A stretch of DNA of 7,398 nucleotides, taken from assembly GCA_001795345.1 (NCBI GenBank), contig MGON01000088.1:17852-25249 (forward strand). Reading direction: 5' to 3'. Made by a program: the position numbers and the translations under genes. A model generated the notes under the pieces. That model was not told the origin of the DNA. It was given only the letters and a program-made list of their open reading frames with translations, and searched no databases. Origin of the DNA: Chloroflexi bacterium RIFCSPLOWO2_02_FULL_71_16. Lineage in GTDB: Bacteria > Chloroflexota > Limnocylindria > P2-11E. This document shows positions 1 to 4,773 of this stretch, piece after piece; position 1 is the stretch's first letter; each line of letters begins with the position of its first letter.

Positions 1-2
1 TC

Positions 3-620
3 GCGCTGCAGTTCCCTGCGAACGCGGCGGCGTCGGTGCCCTCCGTCTGCATGGGGCAGGCCGACGCCGGCGTGAACATCTGGCAGTGGCGCGCCGATAG
101 CGAGCGGGGTGTACAGGCAGCGCTCGCCGACGCGTTCCCGCGCGCGGCGATCGACGCGGTGCCCACCACCGTAGGGCCGCTCTATCCGGCTCGGGCCGCT
201 GGCAACCCGTATGCGGCCACCGACGCTGGACCGGTGCAGAACCTCGTCGCGACCGGCTTCGGCACGCTCGGCCCCGCCCCAGAGGTGGCGGTGAGCGGAC
301 GCGGTGTGTACCAAGGCGACGGCTGGGCGGTGGTCTTCCGGCGTCCGTTCTCAGCGCCCGGTCCGGACCAGCCTTCCTTCAGCGTCGGCCAGCAGACCGA
401 TCTCGCGCTCGCGGTCTGGAACGGCAGCAAAGGCGACCGGAACGGAATGAAATCGGTGTCCTCGTTCGTCCGCCTCGTCTTCAACGGCGCGTCACCGGAC
501 GCTGCCCCTCCGCGACAGGGCACCCCGGTCGTCATCTGGTATCTCGTGGGTGCACCGTGGGCATTCGGCCTTCTCTTCGGCCTGGCCCTGGCGGTGCGGC
601 AGCTGCGCCGGCGGGCGTGA
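3..620 (+). CDS. Ethylbenzene dehydrogenase gamma-like heme-b protein with C-terminal membrane anchor (5' partial)
   Basis: The reading frame is open from the left edge, so the N-terminus is missing; a GTG at 36 is internal to the domain and is not the start. The visible 205 residues carry the end of a heme-b binding domain of the ethylbenzene/dimethylsulfide dehydrogenase gamma-subunit family. Near the start is a Cys-Met-Gly followed by VNIWQW; the Met (codon 51-53) matches the family's axial heme ligand. Later comes GDGWAVVFRR, then LAVWNGSKGDRNGMKSVSSF, where the Lys (codon 450-452) matches the second axial ligand. After the domain, a hydrophobic helix (about IWYLVGAPWAFGLLFGLALAV) followed by Arg residues gives a C-terminal anchor with the domain outside the cytoplasm. 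Soluble gamma subunits normally lack this anchor, while archaeal cytochrome b558/566 subunit A (CbsA) has one. The stop overlaps the next gene by 4 nt. The domain call is firm; the CbsA parallel is inference. Confidence 0.85.
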   Translation, partial: ALQFPANAAASVPSVCMGQADAGVNIWQWRADSERGVQAALADAFPRAAIDAVPTTVGPLYPARAAGNPYAATDAGPVQNLVATGFGTLGPAPEVAVSGRGVYQGDGWAVVFRRPFSAPGPDQPSFSVGQQTDLALAVWNGSKGDRNGMKSVSSFVRLVFNGASPDAAPPRQGTPVVIWYLVGAPWAFGLLFGLALAVRQLRRRA

Positions 621-1591
621 GCGAGATGGCGGCGGGTCGCGCGCTTGTTGGCCATATCGAGGCGCAGGCTCGGGCGTCGGGCGGGGACCTCGTGTGGTGG
701 CTGGTCCGAGTCACCGTGCTTGCGGGCGCGGCGGAGCTGCTCCTCCTTCGCCTGCTCACACGCACCGCCGTGCACATTCCGGGGATCGCCACGCTCGGCG
801 GGCCTTACCTGGTCGTCGTGGAGCTCGGACGCTTCGCCTACTACCTCGGGGCGGTCCTCCTTTCGCTGACTCTCGTCGGGCTCGCCTGGATGCTCGCGCG
901 GCGCGCATCCCCGGCCGCGGTGACCGCTGCGGCCTCGCTGCTCCTCTTTCTCGGCGCCGCCGTTGCCGCGCGCCTCGGACTCATCGGCGATGCGGTGCTC
1001 GCGCCGATCAGCGTCCTCGCGGTGGAGATCATCATGCTTGCGGGCGCCACCCGACTTGGAGCCGCACGGCGCGCGAGCGTCCTGCTCTTCGGCAGCGCCT
1101 TCCTGGTCTCGTCGGCGTACGCGCTCTTCCAAGCGAATGCGACCGAGACAGCGGGAACGGTGAGCTTCGCTTGGCTGCTGCCGATCGGCGAGTTCATTGT
1201 GCTCGTCTGGTGCGTCGAGGCCCCGCTCCTCCTGCGGCGGCGCCCTGATCGCGCGAGCATGATGTGGGGGATCGCGGTCGCGCTGGCGACGCTGATCGCG
1301 CTTCGCATGGGCGAGGCGACCACCAAGATCCTTCTGTTATGGGATCTCGGACTTGCCGGTTACCTTCCCGACCTCGCCTACGCCCTCGCCTTCGGCACTC
1401 TCGCCTACGCGCTGTCGCGTGCGGTGCGGTCGGGGACGTCGAGTGTGGCGACCGCATTGGGCCTACTCATCGTCGGTGGCCTGGGCCTCCACAGCACGTA
1501 CCAGACCGGCTTCGTGCTGGCCGGCCTCGCGATGCTGAGCTTCGACAGCGATGGCGGCTCATCTTCCGAGGTACGCGATCGCGCCCTATGA
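617..1591 (+). CDS. Hydrophobic multi-pass membrane protein, possibly CbsB-like
   Basis: This encodes about 324 residues, almost entirely hydrophobic helices separated by short Arg-rich loops; I count roughly nine membrane segments. I recognise no catalytic motif and no obvious paired His heme ligands. Conserved-looking stretches include GEFIVLVWCVEAPLLL in the middle and GLGLHSTYQTGF near the end. The start chosen is GTG at 617, whose GTGA overlaps the stop of the heme-b gene; ATG at 626 is an alternative and no strong Shine-Dalgarno decides between them. An open extension back to ATG 557 would overlap the upstream gene by 64 nt and is unlikely. Tight coupling to an anchored heme-b protein, together with its size and hydrophobicity, recalls CbsB, the uncharacterised partner of CbsA in archaeal cytochrome b558/566. 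That parallel rests on context and architecture, not on a sequence alignment. Its likely role is as membrane partner of the upstream cytochrome. Confidence 0.75.
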   Translation: MSEMAAGRALVGHIEAQARASGGDLVWWLVRVTVLAGAAELLLLRLLTRTAVHIPGIATLGGPYLVVVELGRFAYYLGAVLLSLTLVGLAWMLARRASPAAVTAAASLLLFLGAAVAARLGLIGDAVLAPISVLAVEIIMLAGATRLGAARRASVLLFGSAFLVSSAYALFQANATETAGTVSFAWLLPIGEFIVLVWCVEAPLLLRRRPDRASMMWGIAVALATLIALRMGEATTKILLLWDLGLAGYLPDLAYALAFGTLAYALSRAVRSGTSSVATALGLLIVGGLGLHSTYQTGFVLAGLAMLSFDSDGGSSSEVRDRAL

Positions 1592-2039
1592 GGCTTTCGC
1601 GCGCGTGATCATCCGGCTGCACACACTGCTCGTCGCCTCCGGCTGGCCGATCGCTGACCCGATCGCGTCCATCGTCGTCGCGACGGTCATCGCGGTGAGC
1701 GCGCTTGGTCTGTTCCGGGAGAACGCGTCCTTCCTGCTGGGACGGAGCCCAGGGAAGGAGTGCATCGACAACCTGGAGCGCACCGCTCGCTCGGTACCAG
1801 GCGTCCTCGGCGTCCACGATGTGCGTGCGGAATACATCGGACCTGACGTGGTCCACGCGGGCATGCACCTCGCGGTGCCTGCCGACATGCCGGTCAGCGA
1901 AGCGAACAAGATCGCCGAGGAGGTACGCCGCGCTATCCGAGACCGCGGGCGTCATCAGGCCCGCGCGCCCGACGATCCGCCCTGCACGGAAGACCTTTGG
2001 GGCTTCCCCTATGGCTCGGACCGGCCCGAGGCCGCGTAG
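1551..2039 (+). pseudogene. 5'-truncated cation diffusion facilitator (CDF) family fragment
   Basis: The 162-codon frame matches only the C-terminal part of CDF metal-ion/proton antiporters, which are usually about 300 residues. Recognisable parts are the end of helix 5 and helix 6 (GWPIADPIASIVVATVIAV, residues 31-49), the linker LFRENASFLLGRSP (54-67), and a cytoplasmic ferredoxin-like domain with SVPGVLGVHDVRAEYIGPD (81-99), VHAGMHL and SEANKIAEEVRRAI. Helices 1-4 and the start of helix 5 are absent, and with them the Asp/His transmembrane metal site, so it should not transport by itself. The first codons overlap the 3' end of the preceding membrane-protein gene in another frame, and CDF similarity begins only around 1600, so a deletion or recombination junction probably lies near 1580-1610. 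The usual short C-terminal tail after the last helix also looks altered (Arg/Pro-rich). It could be expressed as a soluble-domain remnant, but decay is more likely. Confidence 0.75.
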
Positions 2040-2227
2040 CGCGTCGGCTGGGCCAGGAAGCGGTCCCGGCAGGCGGCGCCGCAGAAGGCGTAGGTGCGCT
2101 CGGCGTACGTCGTGACGAGATCGGCGCCGCGCGCGAGCTCGACGTCGGTGACCGCGCCGCACACGGGGTCCGTCTCGATGTCCGCGGTGGGCTCGATGTC
2201 CGCGGTCGTAACGATGTCCCTGGTCAT
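2009..2227 (-). CDS. Small YHS-domain protein (72 aa)
   Basis: ATG at 2227 is chosen because GGAGGTG lies just upstream with 7 nt between GGAGG and the start; the frame is open further upstream to 2446, but that region is low-complexity and overlaps fdhE. The product has a short N-terminal repeat tail (DI-x-x-TA units, residues 4-19), then a complete YHS domain: DPVCGA (20-25), RTYAFCGAAC (44-53) and a DRFLAQPTRYA end. Cys23, Cys49 and Cys53 fit the Cys pattern of YHS domains, which are thought to bind metal and occur in copper ATPases, metal-handling proteins and some monooxygenase subunits. It follows fdhE on the same strand after 169 bp with its own strong ribosome binding site, so it may be co-transcribed but independently translated. 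Its role beside a formate dehydrogenase is unknown. Its 3' end overlaps the CDF fragment, read in the opposite direction, by 31 bp. Confidence 0.85.
   Translation of the reverse strand: MTRDIVTTADIEPTADIETDPVCGAVTDVELARGADLVTTYAERTYAFCGAACRDRFLAQPTRYAASGRSEP
2174..2224 (-). repeat. 18-bp tandem repeat within the YHS gene 5' end
   Basis: Two copies of a 15-base core (plus strand CTCGATGTCCGCGGT at 2174-2188 and 2192-2206) lie exactly 18 bp apart, followed by a degenerate third copy at 2210-2224 matching 11 of 15 positions. In the protein this gives the hexapeptide series DIVTTA-DIEPTA-DIETDP immediately before the YHS domain. The in-frame period suggests recent slippage or duplication lengthening an N-terminal tail. 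Confidence 0.85.
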
Positions 2228-2396
2228 GCCTGCACCTCCGGCAAGTGATGGGCCGCGTGCGTCCGCGAGACGATCCTCGCCTCCGGTCGGGCCAGCGGCT
2301 AGGGGCGTTCGACCCTCGGCCCGGGACTCGGAGTCGCGCCGATCGGGGCGAAAGACACTCGTGGCCCGCCGAGGCGGCCGCGACCATCGACGCTGT
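2228..2396. other. Intergenic gap between fdhE and the YHS gene
   Basis: This is 169 bp with no supported gene. Apart from the ribosome binding site at its YHS end, I see only short GC-rich inverted repeats of about 4 bp (for example around 2299-2314) and no T-tract on either strand, so neither a terminator nor a promoter can be called with confidence. The YHS gene could belong to the fdh transcript or have its own promoter here. Confidence 0.5.
2233..2239 (-). promoter_or_regulatory. Strong Shine-Dalgarno for the YHS gene
   Basis: On the minus strand GGAGGTG sits at 2239-2233, with 7 nt between GGAGG and ATG 2227. It is the clearest ribosome binding site in the window and fixes the start of the YHS gene against the longer open frame. 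Confidence 0.75.
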
Positions 2397-3137
2397 TCAT
2401 CTGAGGGATCCCGGCGCGGGCCCGTATCCCGCGCCCGCCGCGGCAAGGTCCATCTCGGCGAGGAGCATGCGCAGGAGCAGCGGGCTCTCGTCGCCGCCGA
2501 CCACGCGCCGATCGATCGTCTTCAGGTAGGTACGGCAGGCGTCGCAGACGCGGATGACGAGCCCCGCGCCGCCGCCCGCGAGGTAGCCGAGCAGATCCTG
2601 GGACGCGTTCCCGCAGAAGGGGCAGCGGACCCTGTCGGCGCGCCACTCCATGTCGCAGGCGCCGCACACGAGGATCCGCGCGCCGCTCGCCTGCAGGATC
2701 GCCAGGTCGGGGGACATCCCGCACTCGGGGCACCCGCGGTCCGCGGTCTCGCGCGGTGTGGGGAGACACGGCGCCACGAAGGGGGGCAGCGCGAGCCGCA
2801 GGACGCTCCAGACGATGGCCGCGTCCTCGAACGGCGGGCTCGCCGGGCGGCCCGTCGCCCAGGCGAGGACCGCGGCGAGGTCGCCCTCCAGGTCGGCGTG
2901 GCCCTCGATGGCGGCCACCTCGTCGGCCGAGAGCGCCCCGGCGTCGGCGAGCACGGCCGCGACGCGGCGCACCGCGGCCGCAAGGCAAGCGTGGTCGATC
3001 GGGCGATCGGCGAGCGGTACGCCGGCCGCGGGAGCGACCCCGTCGCGGCCCGGCTCGCGCGCACGCTCGATCGCTGTGGCGAGCCGGGCTACGCGCTCAC
3101 GTGCCTCCGGGCCGAGGAGCCCGATGGTGCCGATCAA
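2397..3137 (-). CDS. fdhE: Formate dehydrogenase maturation protein FdhE
   Basis: The 246-residue product has the FdhE layout: a helical N-terminal half without Cys motifs and a C-terminal zinc-ribbon/rubredoxin-like half with four Cys-x-x-Cys pairs: CPEC (136-139), CGAC (158-161), CPFC (172-175) and CDAC (198-201). Around them are family signatures CDMEW and RTYLKTID. E. coli FdhE binds iron and associates with the catalytic subunits of the membrane formate dehydrogenases and is needed for their activity; the same role is expected here, in the cytoplasm before export or assembly. The start is TTG at 3137, whose TTGA overlaps the stop of the NrfD-type gene. I found no in-frame ATG or GTG nearby, but the Shine-Dalgarno is weak, so the exact start is less sure. 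It is shorter than E. coli FdhE (about 309 residues), with the shortening in the N-terminal half. Confidence 0.92.
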   Translation of the reverse strand: MIGTIGLLGPEARERVARLATAIERAREPGRDGVAPAAGVPLADRPIDHACLAAAVRRVAAVLADAGALSADEVAAIEGHADLEGDLAAVLAWATGRPASPPFEDAAIVWSVLRLALPPFVAPCLPTPRETADRGCPECGMSPDLAILQASGARILVCGACDMEWRADRVRCPFCGNASQDLLGYLAGGGAGLVIRVCDACRTYLKTIDRRVVGGDESPLLLRMLLAEMDLAAAGAGYGPAPGSLR

Positions 3138-3976
3138 ACGAGGGGAGCGGCCTGGCCGCCGGCGACGATGACGAACCGCAGCGCCAGGCCGCCGGCGAGC
3201 ACGAGCGCGGCGCGGACGAGCGTCAGCGACCTCATCCGCCAGAGCACGGCCAGGAGCGGAAGGAGCAGCCCCGCACCGACGACGCCGATCCAGAACACGC
3301 CGCCGACCAGGAGGTCGGAGACGACCACGCCCGCCGCGCGAGCCCCCACCGGCCCGGCGGCCAAGGCCAGCCAGGCGAGGAGCACCGCGATGGCGGCGCC
3401 TTCGAGGACGAGGATGGCCGTGTCCGCGCGCTCGAGGTCGTCGGCGGTCGGCCCGGCCCGGGAGACGAGGGCGAGCGCCGCGATGCCCGTCGAGAGCGCG
3501 GAGAGGGCGAAGATGACGGGGACGAGCGGCGTCGCGCTCCAGAGCGGCCGGCTGGACGTGGTCAGCAGCACGCCGGTGTACACGACGAGGGCCGTGGCGG
3601 CCAGCACGTTCAGCGACAGGAGCGCCCGCGCCGCGAGGGTGAGCCGGGCGGCCGGACGGCTAGAGCGCAGGAGGAGCAGTCCGGTCGCCCCGCTCGTCGC
3701 GATGAGGATCCAGGTGCCCCACCACATCGGCGACGTGGGCCGCCACGCGGTGAGCAGGTTCAGGAAGCGCTCCGAGCGCCCGAGGTCCCAGAGGAGCAGC
3801 ACCGAGGACAGGGCGAGCAGCGGGAGGGCGATGAGCGTCGCGCGCATGACGAGCGGGCGCTCGCGGCCGTCCCGGGCGAGGTCGGCGATCGAGGCCGCGG
3901 CGATCGCGCCGCCGGCGACGCCGCCGAGGAAGAAGTAGAGCCAGATCTCCCAGCCGAACGCCTCGGGCGGCATCAT
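3134..3976 (-). CDS. nrfD: NrfD/PsrC-type membrane subunit of the formate dehydrogenase
   Basis: This 280-residue integral membrane protein has about eight helices and several NrfD/PsrC signatures: YFFLGGVAGGA in helix 1 (14-24), LLLWDLGRSERFLNLL (60-75) followed by SPMWWGTWIL at the start of helix 3 (82-91), LLTTSSRPLW mid-protein, FALSALSTGIA, and GGLALRFVIVAGGQ in the last helix. The family accepts or donates electrons at a quinone site and carries no heme. It sits directly after the iron-sulfur subunit, so it should pass electrons from formate to quinone, the job done by cytochrome b FdnI in E. coli. The start is ATG at 3976, the first of a tandem ATGATG that shares its A with the upstream stop (TGATG) and has GAGGTGAGG just upstream. 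An open extension to 4045 overlaps the beta-subunit gene and gives an Arg-rich non-family leader, so it is rejected. Confidence 0.93.
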   Translation of the reverse strand: MMPPEAFGWEIWLYFFLGGVAGGAIAAASIADLARDGRERPLVMRATLIALPLLALSSVLLLWDLGRSERFLNLLTAWRPTSPMWWGTWILIATSGATGLLLLRSSRPAARLTLAARALLSLNVLAATALVVYTGVLLTTSSRPLWSATPLVPVIFALSALSTGIAALALVSRAGPTADDLERADTAILVLEGAAIAVLLAWLALAAGPVGARAAGVVVSDLLVGGVFWIGVVGAGLLLPLLAVLWRMRSLTLVRAALVLAGGLALRFVIVAGGQAAPLV

Positions 3977-4773
3977 CACCTCACCTCGCCTTCCCGCTCG
4001 GCGGCCTCGGACGCGAGCCGCGTGCGGCGGCGGAAGACCCACCACACCGGGATGGCGCCGAGGCCGAAGGCGGCCGCGCCGGCCACCCAGTCCCGGGCCT
4101 GGACCGGGATGTCCACCGGCCGGGCCGACGGCCGCTCCGGCAGCTGATAGACGGACGGGTCGTCCTGGAGCACGTAGACGTAGCCCAGGCCGCCCAGCTC
4201 GTCCACGCCGTACGTCCGCGCCCGAGCGAGGCCGCGCCCCTTCAGCGTCCCCACCCGCGCCTCGGCGACGGCGACCATCTGCGCGCGGTCACCGAACTCG
4301 AGGGCGTCGGCGGGGCACGCCTTCACGCACGCGGGCAGCTCGCCGTGCTCGACGCGGTCGATGCAGAGCGTGCACTTCTGGACGATGCCCTTGCCCTCGT
4401 CGAGCGCGACCGCCCCGAACGGGCACGCCGCGACGCAGTAGCCCTCGCCGATGCACTTGGTCTCGTCGAGGTAGGTGAGCGTCCCGTCCTTCTGCATCGC
4501 GCCCGTCGGGCAGACGCTGACGCAGGCCGCGTCCGCGCAGTGCATGCACTGGGTCTTGGCGAAGAGCCACCGCATGTCGTCGCCGCTCGCCTGCTCCGCG
4601 AAGTGCACGACCGTCCACGTCTGCGAGGTGAGGTCGTCACGATTCTGGTAGCTGCCGGGGAGCGTGCGCTCGACATGCTCCGCCGGCAGCTCGTTCCACT
4701 CCTTGCACGCGACCATGCACGCGCGGCAGCCGATGCACCGCGAGGTGTCGACCAGGACGGCCTGCGTGGTCAC
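3976..4773 (-). CDS. fdnH: Formate dehydrogenase iron-sulfur (beta) subunit
   Basis: This 265-residue ferredoxin-like subunit transfers electrons from the catalytic subunit to the membrane subunit. Four Cys groups are visible: CIGCRACMVAC (13-23), CMHCADAACVSVC (76-88), CIGEGYCVAAC (107-117) and CTLC...ACVKAC (134-153). Groups I/IV and II/III should build four clusters. In group III the second ligand position is Glu110 (codon GAG at 4446-4444) instead of the expected Cys, leaving three Cys there. The C-terminus has one membrane helix (about residues 228-247, ending PVWWVF, then RRRTR), as in FdnH, which would leave the clusters on the outer face. The start is GTG at 4773; GTGA overlaps the stop of the catalytic gene. 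A much longer upstream open frame (to 6324) is a shadow of the catalytic gene. Confidence 0.94.
   Translation of the reverse strand: MTTQAVLVDTSRCIGCRACMVACKEWNELPAEHVERTLPGSYQNRDDLTSQTWTVVHFAEQASGDDMRWLFAKTQCMHCADAACVSVCPTGAMQKDGTLTYLDETKCIGEGYCVAACPFGAVALDEGKGIVQKCTLCIDRVEHGELPACVKACPADALEFGDRAQMVAVAEARVGTLKGRGLARARTYGVDELGGLGYVYVLQDDPSVYQLPERPSARPVDIPVQARDWVAGAAAFGLGAIPVWWVFRRRTRLASEAAEREGEVR

Noticed and set aside
182..1132. Minus-strand 316-codon open frame opposite the heme-b and membrane-protein genes
   Set aside because: Charged low-complexity translation lying antisense to a recognisable heme-binding domain and clear membrane helices.
2022..2034. Possible bidirectional intrinsic terminator in the convergent gene ends
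   Set aside because: The stem is only 5 bp with a 3-nt loop and no T-tract follows on either strand; in GC-rich DNA such hairpins are common by chance.
1911..2039. A frameshift in the CDF fragment that would restore a normal C-terminal tail
   Set aside because: Other frames after about 1940 did not give a convincing CDF C-terminus, so a simple one-base frameshift could not be supported by eye.
2228..2446. Longer version of the YHS protein starting at 2446
   Set aside because: The extra 73 residues are Arg/Pro-rich, overlap fdhE, and a strong ribosome binding site precedes the ATG at 2227.
2094..4147. Long plus-strand open frames (614 and 463 codons) across the fdhE/NrfD region
   Set aside because: They are antisense to well-recognised genes, their translations are low-complexity Arg/Ala/Gly/Pro-rich, and they arise from high GC.
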